NCBI GenBank assembly: GCA_015296085.1 | Contig: DVDT01000047.1 | Span: forward strand, 144,029-208,028 | Direction of reading: 5' to 3' | Length of the DNA stretch: 64,000 bases | Source of the DNA: Trichormus sp. M33_DOE_039 | GTDB taxonomy: Bacteria > Cyanobacteriota > Cyanobacteriia > Cyanobacteriales > Nostocaceae | Shown: piece after piece, positions 55,765 to 64,000 of the stretch | Layout of the letters: each line of letters opens with the position of its first letter | Position numbering within the stretch: the stretch's first letter is position 1 | The notes under the pieces: generated by a model | Told to the model about the DNA's origin: nothing | What the model saw: only the letters and a program-made list of their open reading frames with translations | Database searches by the model: none | Position numbers and translations under genes: made by a program

Positions 55765-56604
55765 CTAATCAACAAAATTCGGTCTGGCTTGATTGGTTGA
55801 TTGTAGTTTTGTCGTTAAAGTTGTCCAATCTTCCTGCTCAATTAAATTAATTAATTCATCAAGATTTTGCCGATATTGTTGTAATGAAATCAGCAGAGCT
55901 TGACGATTATATTGCGCCATCATCACACCTAACTCTGGATTCCCTCCACCGACACGGCTAGTATCCCGAAAACCTGAACTAGCGAGATTTTGGGCTAATT
56001 GTAAAACTTCTAGGTCAGTTTCACTCATGCAGCTAGCTATTAATGAAGAACTGACCATGACGGGTAAATGAGAAATCCAACTGACGGCGCGGTCGTGTTG
56101 TTCTGGCTGACAATGATAGATATTAGCACCGAGCGATCGCACTATTTCTTCTACCATTACTACCGCATCGGGTGGCGTGCGTTCATCAGGTGTTAATACG
56201 TAGGGTCGCTCCACAAATAAATTTCTTTGCGCTGCTTCAATTCCACTATCAGCCGTTCCCGCCATCGGATGACCACCAATAAAATTTGACCACAGAGGTG
56301 AAATCGCCTTCACTATTGGTGCTTTTACTGAACCCACATCAGTGATTACCGTAGTCGGAGATAAATGCTTAATTAACTGCTCAACTTGGGGAACAATAAG
56401 TCCGATAGGCGTACAAATAAATACAACTTCTGCGGTTGTTAATAAACTCATGTTCACAGACGCTATATCGACACTACCTAAAGCCATTGCTGTTTGACAG
56501 GTAGCTTCCTTGCGACTGACACCTAAAACATGATGACCTTGCGATCGCAAATCATACCCCAATGAACCACCAATCAATCCCAACCCTAAAATCCCAATTT
56601 TCAT
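55765..56604 (-). CDS. tyrA: Prephenate/arogenate dehydrogenase
   Basis: A 279-residue enzyme. The NAD(P) loop GILGLGLIGGSLGYDL is at residues 3-18, followed by FICTPIGLIVPQVEQ, TDVGSVKAPIV, GGHPMAGTADSGIEAA and SWISHLPVMVSSSL with the catalytic His. It makes tyrosine precursors. Cyanobacterial members mostly use arogenate with NADP. Length is standard and no ACT domain is fused. Confidence 0.93.
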   Translation of the reverse strand: MKIGILGLGLIGGSLGYDLRSQGHHVLGVSRKEATCQTAMALGSVDIASVNMSLLTTAEVVFICTPIGLIVPQVEQLIKHLSPTTVITDVGSVKAPIVKAISPLWSNFIGGHPMAGTADSGIEAAQRNLFVERPYVLTPDERTPPDAVVMVEEIVRSLGANIYHCQPEQHDRAVSWISHLPVMVSSSLIASCMSETDLEVLQLAQNLASSGFRDTSRVGGGNPELGVMMAQYNRQALLISLQQYRQNLDELINLIEQEDWTTLTTKLQSTNQARPNFVD

Positions 56605-56750
56605 CTTTAATCGTACAAGTTAATTTTTTCTTATTTTCCGCCTACTTGACCAAATATATAGTAACGACACAATCAGCCAAGTCAAACAAGGTAAGGCGGT
56701 TGTCTTCTTGCACTAAATGATTAATGACTAATGACTTAAGGGTAGCATCA

Positions 56751-58313
56751 ATGAATGTAGAGGAATTGCTAGAACAATACGCGAACGGAGTAATCGACTT
56801 TAGCGGTGTTGACCTCTCAGAAGCTAACCTGAGTGGTGTAAAACTTAGTGGTGTGAACCTTAGTCAAGCGAATTTGAGTGTAGCTAATCTCAGTGGAGCA
56901 AATCTCAACGGGGCTGATTTAAGCCATGCCAAATTAAATGTAGCTAGACTCAGTGGTGTCAATCTCTCCAGTGCCATTCTGAACTATTCTTGTCTAAATG
57001 TGGCTAATTTAATTCGTGCTGATCTTAGCCGCGCTCAATTGCGGGGAGCTTTATTAGTACGTGCTGAATTGATTCGCGCTGAATTGAGTCGTGCTGATTT
57101 GTTTGAAGCTGACCTCAAAGGTGCGGACTTACGCGAAGCCACACTCCGCCATGCTCATCTCCGTCACGCTAACCTAGCTGAAGCGATCTTAAGAGGTACT
57201 TCTTTGGCGGGAGCTAACTTAGAAATGGCTCATCTGAATGCTGCTGATTTGAGCCGTGCTGATTTAAGCAGTACTAACTTGCGAGAGGCTGAACTGAAAC
57301 AGGTCAATTTGGCTCATGCTAACCTCAGTGGTGCAGATTTGAGTGGGGCTAACCTGCGTTGGGCTGATTTAAATGGAGCTGATTTGAGTTGGACAGACTT
57401 AAGCAATGCAAAATTGAGTGGTGCTAGTTTAATCGGGGCAGACTTAAGTAATGCTAATTTAACTAATGCTAGCCTAGTTCATGCGAATTTAAGCCAAGCC
57501 AAATTAATTAAAGCCGAATGGGTAGGTGCTGACTTAACTAGTGCTATTCTTACAGGCGCAAAACTTTACTCTACACCAAGGTTTGGATTAAAAACGGATG
57601 GTTTAGTATGTGAATGGGTGGATATCAGTCCTGATGGCGACCGCTCCATTATTCAAAGATTTGATCTAGAAGATGTCCGAGATTTTTTCAACGAAACACC
57701 CCCAACTATCTGTATTGTTGTTGATGCAGCCTTAGAGTCAGAAGCCAATTTTGCCTTAGCTGGTGCTTACTACCACATCGCTCAAGAATATCAACTGTGT
57801 CAACAACCCCCCAGTATTGAAGTGAGCCGTCGTCGCACAGTCCTGACCTTCCGAGTGGATAGCGACGCAAATTTATTACCTACAGCTTGTATGGCGATTC
57901 TTCCCTTTCTAGATGCAACCAGTACCCAAAAAAATATTTACACAATGGTAGAGACTATAGGACAAGAGGATATAGCTTTCCTAGAAATAAAAACACTCCA
58001 AAGGGTGAAGCAATTAATCACTCCTATCCAGGAAGCTATAGTTCAGGCAAAAACTATTAGACAAATGAAAAGAAATCTGGAGTTAGCAGCCAAAATTAAT
58101 TTCTTTAAAGCTGCGACCCAAACAATATTAACCAATTCCAGTGGTCAAACTTTGATTGTGCATCACAACCCGAATTTTGGTAAACGATTTATTAATGCTA
58201 CTGATCATGTTAACTTTTTAGCTGATTTATCTAGTGAATCACCTACACCTACACTACCTGTTATGAATACAGTGATTGATTTTCTCAAGACTTTTCACTA
58301 TATCAATGAGTAA
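56751..58313 (+). CDS. Pentapeptide-repeat protein with C-terminal extension
   Basis: About 520 residues from ATG 56751 (NVEELLEQYANGVIDFSGVD); the frame upstream is the repetitive AATGACTAATGACT tract. Residues 20-280 are A(D/N)LxX pentapeptide repeats (for example ANLSGADLSGANLRWADLNG), about 50 units forming a right-handed beta helix. The last 240 residues form a globular region (GLVCEWVDISPDGDRSIIQR, ICIVVDAALESEANFALAGA) of unknown kind. The start resembles the micro-ORF at 52965. Function unknown. Confidence 0.88.
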   Translation: MNVEELLEQYANGVIDFSGVDLSEANLSGVKLSGVNLSQANLSVANLSGANLNGADLSHAKLNVARLSGVNLSSAILNYSCLNVANLIRADLSRAQLRGALLVRAELIRAELSRADLFEADLKGADLREATLRHAHLRHANLAEAILRGTSLAGANLEMAHLNAADLSRADLSSTNLREAELKQVNLAHANLSGADLSGANLRWADLNGADLSWTDLSNAKLSGASLIGADLSNANLTNASLVHANLSQAKLIKAEWVGADLTSAILTGAKLYSTPRFGLKTDGLVCEWVDISPDGDRSIIQRFDLEDVRDFFNETPPTICIVVDAALESEANFALAGAYYHIAQEYQLCQQPPSIEVSRRRTVLTFRVDSDANLLPTACMAILPFLDATSTQKNIYTMVETIGQEDIAFLEIKTLQRVKQLITPIQEAIVQAKTIRQMKRNLELAAKINFFKAATQTILTNSSGQTLIVHHNPNFGKRFINATDHVNFLADLSSESPTPTLPVMNTVIDFLKTFHYINE

Positions 58314-58326
58314 ATGGGGACAGTTG

Positions 58327-58420
58327 ATAGGTGATAGGTGATAGGTTACAGGATAAGAGGTGAAGAGCAGGATAATCTTTTTACCCCTATACCCCTCACC
58401 CTTAGATTCCTACACCCCTA
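58327..58420. repeat. Mixed heptamer repeats (STRR)
   Basis: GATAGGTGATAGGTGATAGG is followed by GGTTACAGGATA and then CCCCTATACCCCTCACCC. They separate the pentapeptide gene from the DUF1517 gene. Confidence 0.6.
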
Positions 58421-58451
58421 TTTCGTCAGAGTATTACGGGAGAAAGAATAA

Positions 58452-59039
58452 ATGTCTAATATCTTCAACAAAATGATGGGTCGGACACGCTATGTAGTCT
58501 GTCGTATATTTCTACACTTGGCTGGGTCTGATGTCGCGCCCATTTTGGGAGAATTAAACAGGATAGCTAGAGATGCGATCGCAGCTGAGGGCGATATGCA
58601 AGTCATGGGTGAGGGCTTAGTAGACTTGTGCGAAACTCTGGTGCGATATGATGAATACTGGCTTTCTGCGTCCAACGAAGGTGATGTCTTCTGGAATGAG
58701 GGCGAAGCAGGAGATTATGTCAATGATTTATTTAATGATTCGGCGGAAAGATACGGTGCTGATTTAGATGTGAATTCTGCTCCAGACCAATCTTTATCCC
58801 TCCCAGCCACACGTAACATTGTAGTGATGATCACGGTAGCTTTTGAAGGAGAAGTACCCGATTTAGAAACAGACTTGGCAAATATCCAAGCCTTGAAGGA
58901 AGGGTTAAAAGCTTTAATTAATTTACACTACAACCGCAAACTTAGGGCTGTTCAAGTCCATTTCTCCCCAGCCAGATTAGGCGATGAACTTACTAATGAT
59001 GAGCTGTTGCAATATTACCCAGAGTTGATACCGTTGTAA
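58452..59039 (+). CDS. DUF1517 domain protein
   Basis: A 195-residue soluble protein matching the cyanobacterial and plastid DUF1517 family (MITVAFEGEVPDLETDLANI, VHFSPARLGDELTNDELLQY, then YPELIPL). Its N-terminal half is helical and lacks the membrane part seen in longer members. Function unknown. A GGGAGAAAG stretch precedes the ATG. Confidence 0.8.
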   Translation: MSNIFNKMMGRTRYVVCRIFLHLAGSDVAPILGELNRIARDAIAAEGDMQVMGEGLVDLCETLVRYDEYWLSASNEGDVFWNEGEAGDYVNDLFNDSAERYGADLDVNSAPDQSLSLPATRNIVVMITVAFEGEVPDLETDLANIQALKEGLKALINLHYNRKLRAVQVHFSPARLGDELTNDELLQYYPELIPL

Positions 59040-59176
59040 GGGATTGGGGATTGGGGATAAAAAATAGTGACTGTTGACTTCTTTCTGTAATTTTCTGGAT
59101 GAAATTATTACCAAACTACGGTTATATTTGATGTCTAAAAAAGTGGTAAAAATTTCTCCATTTGTGTGTTTTCACT

Positions 59177-59689
59177 ATGAAACTATTAGCTTTTCAGAAC
59201 TGGACACGCTGCGTAAAAGTGTTTATTGCTGGTGCAGCATTTTCACTCAGTACAATTAGCATGAATTCTGACCTCGTTTGGGCTGGTGTAATTAACCAGA
59301 AAATTACGGCAAGTATAGAAAATCTGCAAAAATCAGAGGAACGCTGGATTCAAATTAACCTTTCTACCCAACGATTAATTGCTTGGGAAGGTAATAAACC
59401 AGTTTATGCGATCGTGATTTCCTCTGGTAAAAAATCTACGCCCACACGCATCGGTACTTTTAAAATTCAATCAAAGCATAAATCTACCCGGATGCGTGGC
59501 AGAACTTATGATGTCCCCAATGTTCCCTATGCAATGTTTTATCAGGGTAATTACGGTATTCACGGTGCTTATTGGCATCGAAGATTTGGTACGCCAGTTA
59601 GCCACGGCTGCGTAAATCTCGCGCCTAATCATGCCAAATGGCTATTTAATTGGGCTTCTTTAGGTACATCAGTAGTTATTCATAAATGA
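59177..59689 (+). CDS. L,D-transpeptidase (YkuD family)
   Basis: 170 residues from ATG 59177 with a signal peptide (CVKVFIAGAAFSLSTIS). The YkuD domain has INLSTQRLIAWEGNKPVYAI, GTFKIQ, YGIHGAYWHRRFGTPVSHGC (catalytic His and Cys) and VNLAPNHAKWLF. It forms 3-3 cross-links or attaches proteins to peptidoglycan in the periplasm. Length is at the short end of the family. A perfect hairpin follows the stop. Confidence 0.93.
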   Translation: MKLLAFQNWTRCVKVFIAGAAFSLSTISMNSDLVWAGVINQKITASIENLQKSEERWIQINLSTQRLIAWEGNKPVYAIVISSGKKSTPTRIGTFKIQSKHKSTRMRGRTYDVPNVPYAMFYQGNYGIHGAYWHRRFGTPVSHGCVNLAPNHAKWLFNWASLGTSVVIHK

Positions 59690-59697
59690 AGTGGTAA

Positions 59698-59721
59698 AAA
59701 GACGCGAATATTCGCGTCTTT
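59698..59721 (+). terminator. Perfect palindrome behind the L,D-transpeptidase gene
   Basis: AAAGACGCGAAT and ATTCGCGTCTTT, directly abutting, followed by TATC. Confidence 0.75.
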
Positions 59722-60116
59722 ATCAATAGGTTTTCAGATCATATAAACTGTATTAACTTTTAAACATTAATTCTTGATATATCAATTTAAAATTTATATC
59801 TGTAGCCAAATGGATTAGGACATCAAGTCAACATAAAACCCTGCCAATAAAAAGCTTGCAAATCTGTCAATTGTCCAATGCTATATTTATAATGAGTTGA
59901 AATTAATCTTGTATAAATACTTTTATATCTACTAATAATTTCTCGTCAAAAGTTTAAAATTTATTCTGGACTGAAAACGTGCTAATCATAAAAAAATATG
60001 AAATTTGCATAATCATTGAACAATTTTAGCCAATTTAAAGTAATGGCTTTTACAGCATTCAACCCTGCTAATAAATTATGAATAATTAAGTGGGAGTGAA
60101 TGAGGAATAGAGAAAG
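59722..60116. other. AT-rich intergenic region
   Basis: About 395 bp, no gene or clear repeat; a promoter for the small membrane protein gene is expected at its right end. Confidence 0.3.
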
Positions 60117-60302
60117 ATGGTGAATAAAAATCTAGTCAGCTTGATCAGTTTTATAGCTGCTATAGGTTTCAGTATTGGCGCAATCACCATAATTCAATCA
60201 ATGAATATACCTGTCCTTATTACTCTCAGTGCTTCTTTATTCAGCATTTTTGCTTTTATACTTTTCATTTTTATACACAGTTTAATATCTCATTTTAAAT
60301 AA
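60117..60302 (+). CDS. Small two-helix membrane protein
   Basis: A 61-residue protein, nearly all membrane: LVSLISFIAAIGFSIGAITI and PVLITLSASLFSIFAFILFI. Family not recognised. ATG follows AGAGAAAG. Its short length makes it uncertain, but composition and the terminator behind it favour a real gene. Confidence 0.45.
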   Translation: MVNKNLVSLISFIAAIGFSIGAITIIQSMNIPVLITLSASLFSIFAFILFIFIHSLISHFK

Positions 60303-60339
60303 TTTAAAAATTTAATCACATATGAGCTAGTAAAATACA

Positions 60340-60399
60340 AAGGCGATCGCTATGATAATGTACTACTTGTATACAGTAGCTCATCATAGCAATCGCCTT
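60340..60399. terminator. Bidirectional hairpin
   Basis: AAGGCGATCGCTATGAT faces ATCATAGCAATCGCCTT (one mismatch) across a loop of about 25 nt between converging genes. Confidence 0.65.
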
Positions 60400-60426
60400 G
60401 ATGATTTTGATGTTTAAGGTCAACAT

Positions 60427-61335
60427 TTAGCTGGCTTTAATTACACCCCTATCAAAGACTCGATGATTAGTACCAATAGCAACAACATCGATTCTATCGG
60501 GATATACTTCATAGGCAGCAAAACTTAAATTACTGGTGGAATATTCTGTCCATTCTGAACGACCTACAGGACGATTTCCTGCACCTGCGCCACAAATTAA
60601 ATAGGTAGTTCCATCAATATTGCGAGTCCGTTCGTAGCTGTGTTCATGACCATTGATATACAATTGCACACCATGTTTTTTAAATAGTGGTGTGAAGGTT
60701 TTAATGAAATCTTGATTGCTACCGTAGACACCAGATGAATAAATTGGGTGATGTCCAAATACAACTTTCCAAGCAGCATTACTACTGCTTAACTCGGTTT
60801 CTAACCAAGTTAGTTGATTTTGCCAATCAGCATTATTGTTAGTATCTAAAGCAAAAAATTGCACCTGTTCGCGGCGAAAAGTATAATATCTGCGTCCCTT
60901 CATATTAAAGCCAGGATATTTGACTTGGGGTTCACCGTTATCAGTGCGAATATCATGATTACCTAAACAAGCTTGGAATTTCACACCTCGCTTGAGCAAA
61001 TCTTGATAGGGACGCTCAAAAACAGCCTGAATTTTCTCAATTTCGCCGTTGTTGTAAATGTTATCGCCAGCTAAAACTACTAAGTCATAGGGATTGCGCT
61101 GATGATAAAGCGTCATCGCTTTAGCTACAGCATACTGTCCTTTTGCTCCAGTTCCAGTATCGGCTACGGATACGAACCGCAAGATTAAATCTTTTTTAGT
61201 TGGTGTAGCAGCGATCGCTGCATCTATAAGTTGCTTGCGGCCATTTTGATGAATTAATGTCCAAGTTAACACTCCACTACCAACGGTGCTGAGACTACTT
61301 AACAATAAGAATTGCCGACGGTTGAGTTTCATCAC
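60427..61335 (-). CDS. Exported metallophosphoesterase (acid phosphatase-like)
   Basis: A 302-residue protein. The N-terminus LNRRQFLLLSSLSTVG is a likely Tat signal. All calcineurin-type motifs are present: VADTG, GDNIY, LGNHDIR, FGHHPIYS and NGHEHSYER. It probably hydrolyses phosphate esters outside the cytoplasm; the purple acid phosphatase or Mre11-like subgroup cannot be settled by eye. Confidence 0.9.
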   Translation of the reverse strand: MMKLNRRQFLLLSSLSTVGSGVLTWTLIHQNGRKQLIDAAIAATPTKKDLILRFVSVADTGTGAKGQYAVAKAMTLYHQRNPYDLVVLAGDNIYNNGEIEKIQAVFERPYQDLLKRGVKFQACLGNHDIRTDNGEPQVKYPGFNMKGRRYYTFRREQVQFFALDTNNNADWQNQLTWLETELSSSNAAWKVVFGHHPIYSSGVYGSNQDFIKTFTPLFKKHGVQLYINGHEHSYERTRNIDGTTYLICGAGAGNRPVGRSEWTEYSTSNLSFAAYEVYPDRIDVVAIGTNHRVFDRGVIKAS

Positions 61336-61455
61336 GCACTAAATTTCATAATTTGTAATTCGTAATTGTATTATGTAGACGCAGCTTTAACATAGGGTAT
61401 GAATACAAGTTGCTAGATGAGTGTAGATTTAATCTCTGTTTTTGGTGAAATTTCT

Positions 61456-62382
61456 ATGTCACAAGACACACCTCCTGAACCCCAAGCTAATCAACCAGAA
61501 CCGACAAAGAATTCGAGAAATCAACCCCGCCAAAGAAGAGTCCAACCTGTTTGGAAGGGGATAATTATTCAAATACTGAGGGGAACGATAGGAGTATTAG
61601 AAACCACCGTAGAAAAACTAGAGACTCCGACTACTGAAACGACACCAGGATTTTGGCGATCGCTAGAATCTAAATGGAGTAGATTTTTACTGAAGCAAGT
61701 CCGTCCTTTTTTACCATCTAGTCTATCTATGAAGGTGACGGATACAGCTTTGACAGGGATTATTGCTAGCGTTCTGTTGGTGATTTTGGTGTGGACAACT
61801 ACAACTTTGTTCACCAACAAACCCACACAAATCGCTACAGTTCCCCCATTGGAAGAAGTTCCCACACCCACAATCACACCCACACCCACACCCACAATCA
61901 CTACACAACCAGAATTAACAGCACCAGAACCGCAACCGCCAGAGGAAATCACGCCAACCCCAAAAGCAGAACTTCCTCCACCCCCTGAACCAGAACCAAT
62001 ACCAGAACCAATACCAGAACCAACACAAGAACCGACCCCAACACCAACACCAACACAAAGATTAGAGTTAACCCCAGAACAAAGATTAATTGCAGCTATT
62101 GAAAATCAAGTGGCAGAAATTAGCGATCACATTGCCTCTGGCATTATAGAATCAATTCAAGCTAACTTCCGCAATAGTAGTCTGACTGTCCAAATCAAAG
62201 ATGACTGGTACAATCTCCCAGAATCACAGCAAAATCAACTAGCCGCGGACATATTACAACGTTCTCAAGAACTGGATTTTGCTCATTTAGAAATTATCGA
62301 TTCTCAAGCAAGATTAGTAGCACGTAATCCAGTTGTAGGGACTAAAATGATTATTTTTCAACGTAAGACAATAACTGGATGA
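61456..62382 (+). CDS. Membrane protein with Pro/Thr-rich linker and conserved C-terminal domain
   Basis: About 308 residues from ATG 61456; ATG 61417 gives a longer form. A basic N-terminal region is followed by one membrane helix (TGIIASVLLVILVWTTTTLF). A Pro/Thr/Glu-rich linker comes next, encoded by CCCACA and CCAGAACCA repeats (about 61860-62060). A C-terminal domain (QRLIAAIENQVAEISDHIAS, then LTVQIKDDWYNLPESQQNQL) follows. I know the C-domain only as a conserved cyanobacterial sequence of unknown function. The repeats may slip and vary in length. Confidence 0.7.
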   Translation: MSQDTPPEPQANQPEPTKNSRNQPRQRRVQPVWKGIIIQILRGTIGVLETTVEKLETPTTETTPGFWRSLESKWSRFLLKQVRPFLPSSLSMKVTDTALTGIIASVLLVILVWTTTTLFTNKPTQIATVPPLEEVPTPTITPTPTPTITTQPELTAPEPQPPEEITPTPKAELPPPPEPEPIPEPIPEPTQEPTPTPTPTQRLELTPEQRLIAAIENQVAEISDHIASGIIESIQANFRNSSLTVQIKDDWYNLPESQQNQLAADILQRSQELDFAHLEIIDSQARLVARNPVVGTKMIIFQRKTITG

Positions 62383-62486
62383 AATTGAATAATAAAATAA
62401 AGTTGATATCAATTCGCCCTGAAATATTAAAATCAAAGAATCTTGAATAAAGCAACAAATTCTAAAAATTATTAGTTTACCAATAT

Positions 62487-63023
62487 ATGGAATGGCTGAA
62501 TGAACCTCCCAAATGGTCGCATGATCATCAATCAATAACAGTTACAACTGCACCAAAAACTGATTTTTGGCGGATTACTCACTATGATTTTATTCGTGAC
62601 AGTGGACATTTCTATTTTGACCGAGTGAATACAGATTTTATAGTTGAGGTAAAAATCAAAGGGAATTATAAAGACTTATACGATCAAGCCGGCATTATGA
62701 TTCGTGCTGATGAGCAACATTGGCTCAAAACTGGCATTGAATATGTAGATGGAATACAAAATTTGAGTGCTGTTGTTACTCACAATTATTCTGATTGGTC
62801 ATTCACACCTTTACTAAATCCTCCTGAAGTTTTTCAACTCAGAGTGGAGCGGCGGAAAGAGGCTATTCATATCGCTTATTTAGATGAATCCTCCCGCTAC
62901 ATTCCCTTTAGGATGACGTATTTTCCAACTGAGCAAGATATTCAAGTCGGACTTATGTGTGCGTCACCACAGGGAGATGGATATACAGTTATTTTTGAAG
63001 ATTATCACTTGAGTAAACAATAA
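62487..63023 (+). CDS. DUF1349 domain protein
   Basis: A 178-residue protein matching the DUF1349 family (concanavalin-like fold): DFWRITHYDFIRDSGHFYFD, YDQAGIMIRADEQHWLKTGI, YVDGIQNLSAVVTHNYSDWS and VQVGLMCASPQGDGYTVIF-type end (here IQVGLMCASPQGDGY). No signal peptide. Members are small sugar-binding-like proteins of unclear role. Length is standard. Confidence 0.88.
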   Translation: MEWLNEPPKWSHDHQSITVTTAPKTDFWRITHYDFIRDSGHFYFDRVNTDFIVEVKIKGNYKDLYDQAGIMIRADEQHWLKTGIEYVDGIQNLSAVVTHNYSDWSFTPLLNPPEVFQLRVERRKEAIHIAYLDESSRYIPFRMTYFPTEQDIQVGLMCASPQGDGYTVIFEDYHLSKQ

Positions 63024-63350
63024 ATAGGTCGTATGTACCGCATCTAACTTACACATTTTTTGGCTTAGCGGTTAAACATTAACCGTCAACAAGCTTTATG
63101 CGTGATTCTCTAATAACCTCATTCACTATTTACCTAATTCCGAGAGAAGGCTCCCGCCATAATCTTTGATTTGGCGGCGAGACGGCAGTTGCTTCAAGTC
63201 GGCAGAGCCGCCCAACGCACTGCCTCATGAATCGAGGGCTAAAAGCGAAACACCCTTAACTAATACTTGCTCAAAGCAAGTGAGGGCGAAGGGTAGTTGA
63301 GCTTTTAGCAAAATCCGTGATATTATTACGTCAGTGAGCTTGACGTAAAG
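63024..63350. other. Left flank of an IS200/IS605-type element
   Basis: About 325 bp with several hairpin sequences: ACTTGC-TCAAA-GCAAGT at about 63265-63281 and TTACGTCA-N7-TGACGTAA at 63326-63348, directly before the tnpB start. GC-rich repeat-like DNA lies at about 63150-63240. No tnpA is present on either strand. The element end cannot be placed exactly. Confidence 0.45.
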
Positions 63351-64000
63351 ATGCTGGTATTTGAGGCAAAACTGGAAGGAACAAACGAGCAATATCAATC
63401 GCTGGACGAGGCGATTAGAACTGCTCGTTTTGTCCGTAATGCTTGCCTCCGGTACTGGATGGACAACCGAAACATCGGCAGGTATGAGTTGAGTGCTTAT
63501 TGCGCTGTACTTGCTGCCGATGAGAATTTCCCTTGGGCTGCCAAGCTCAACTCTATGGCTCGTCAAGCTAGTGCTGAAAGAGCGTGGTCTGCAATTGCTA
63601 GATTTTTTGATAACTGCAAGAAGCGCAAAGTTGGAGCGGAGGCTGCCTCCGCTCCAAACTTTGTAAGAGAATCTAAACCAGGGAAGAAGGGTTATCCACG
63701 TTTTAAAAAAGAACAGACGCATGGTTCTGTTGAGTATAAAACCAGTGGGTGGAAGCTCTCTGATGACCTTCGCTATATCACTTTTAGCGATGGGTTTAAA
63801 GCAGGAACTTTCAAACTCTGGGGAACTCGTGATTTGCATTTCTACCAGTTGAAACAGTTCAAACGGGTGCGGGTTGTGCGTCGTGCCGATGGCTACTACG
63901 CGCAGTTTTGCATTGACCAAGAACGAATCGAAAAGCGAGAACCAACGGGTAAAACTGTTGGTTTGGATGTGGGACTTAATCACTTCTATACCGATAGCGA
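63351..64000 (+). CDS. tnpB: TnpB-type RNA-guided nuclease/transposase protein, cut by window end
   Basis: The frame from ATG 63351 runs open to the window end (about 216 codons seen). It reads LVFEAKLEGTNEQYQSLDEA, RFVRNACLRYWMD, PGKKGYPRFKKEQTHGSVEY, KRVRVVRRADGYYAQFCIDQ and VGLDVGLNHFYT, where the Asp is the first RuvC catalytic residue. This is the IS200/IS605 TnpB fold, which cuts DNA with a guide RNA made from the element's right end (outside the window). A 17-residue insert (RKVGAEAASAPNFVRES) in the N-terminal part is encoded by a palindrome. Confidence 0.88.
   Translation, partial: MLVFEAKLEGTNEQYQSLDEAIRTARFVRNACLRYWMDNRNIGRYELSAYCAVLAADENFPWAAKLNSMARQASAERAWSAIARFFDNCKKRKVGAEAASAPNFVRESKPGKKGYPRFKKEQTHGSVEYKTSGWKLSDDLRYITFSDGFKAGTFKLWGTRDLHFYQLKQFKRVRVVRRADGYYAQFCIDQERIEKREPTGKTVGLDVGLNHFYTDS
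63627..63662. repeat. Palindrome inserted in frame within tnpB
   Basis: AAAGTTGGAGCGGAGGC-T-GCCTCCGCTCCAAACTTT: 17-bp arms with one bulged base and a 1-nt loop. It lies where TnpB relatives read directly from CKK to KPGKKG, so it is an added segment that keeps the frame. Confidence 0.7.

Noticed and set aside
61569..61952. Gly/Val-rich minus-strand frame
   Set aside because: Antisense of the Pro/Thr-rich linker of the plus-strand protein; composition reflects the repeat.
63225..63983. 252-codon minus-strand frame at the window end
   Set aside because: It is the shadow of the plus-strand tnpB, which shows conserved motifs and runs off the edge.

Overview
The window comes from the chromosome of a filamentous, heterocyst-forming cyanobacterium of the Nostoc/Anabaena type. 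Support: many GCGATCGC (HIP1) octamers, intergenic heptamer repeats (STRRs) typical of the group, a nitrogenase iron protein gene (nifH), a PatA-type response regulator, an Ssl1498-type light-harvesting-like protein, and a gene block whose content and order match the heterocyst envelope polysaccharide (HEP) island I remember from Anabaena PCC 7120 (about alr2825 to alr2841, with hepC and hepA). No rRNA, tRNA or CRISPR array was seen.

Layout. 1-13.3 kb: a truncated sensor kinase, an M15 peptidase, mnmG, a membrane-anchored Pro/Asn-rich protein, two cell-wall hydrolases without signal peptides, a fusion of a vMAP-type N-terminal domain to a Uma2 nuclease, a PAS histidine kinase and a DUF58 protein. 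13.3-17.2 kb: nested MITE-like repeats, a solitary nifH and a PATAN-REC regulator. 17.7-21.7 kb: a vWA protein, a PP2C phosphatase and a kinase-TPR protein in a row, the composition of a TerY-P signalling triad. 22.2-44.8 kb: the HEP island, all on the plus strand. It starts with sugar-nucleotide and unusual-sugar genes (rfbF, LhgO-like oxidase, NAD epimerase, PhyH-like dioxygenase, rfbC, SAF-domain oxidoreductase), followed by a Wzc-like chain-length protein, HepC, the ABC exporter HepA, a run of glycosyltransferases and an O-antigen polymerase-like protein. 45.1-48.6 kb: a further GT4 and a large NHL-propeller protein on the minus strand. 49-63 kb: mixed genes (FAS1, B12 radical SAM, a frameshifted rhodanese, Uma2, arogenate dehydrogenase, pentapeptide-repeat protein, L,D-transpeptidase, metallophosphatase, DUF1349). 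The right edge cuts through an IS200/IS605-type tnpB.

How it fits together. The island reads as one export pathway. CDP- or dTDP-sugars are made and modified by the first genes, loaded on lipid by the HepC-type transferase, extended by GT2/GT4 enzymes, moved across the inner membrane by HepA, and polymerised or length-controlled by the Wzy/Wzc-like proteins. The heterocyst polysaccharide layer helps protect nitrogenase, so the nearby nifH is thematically consistent, but no joint regulation is visible in the sequence.

The points most worth following are the vMAP-Uma2 fusion, the TerY-P triad with a TPR-fused kinase, the HepC protein without a canonical Asp-Glu dyad, the LhgO/PhyH/SAF genes inside the island, the signal-less murein hydrolases, and repeats that have entered coding sequence (a histidine kinase, tnpB and a glycosyltransferase C-terminus).
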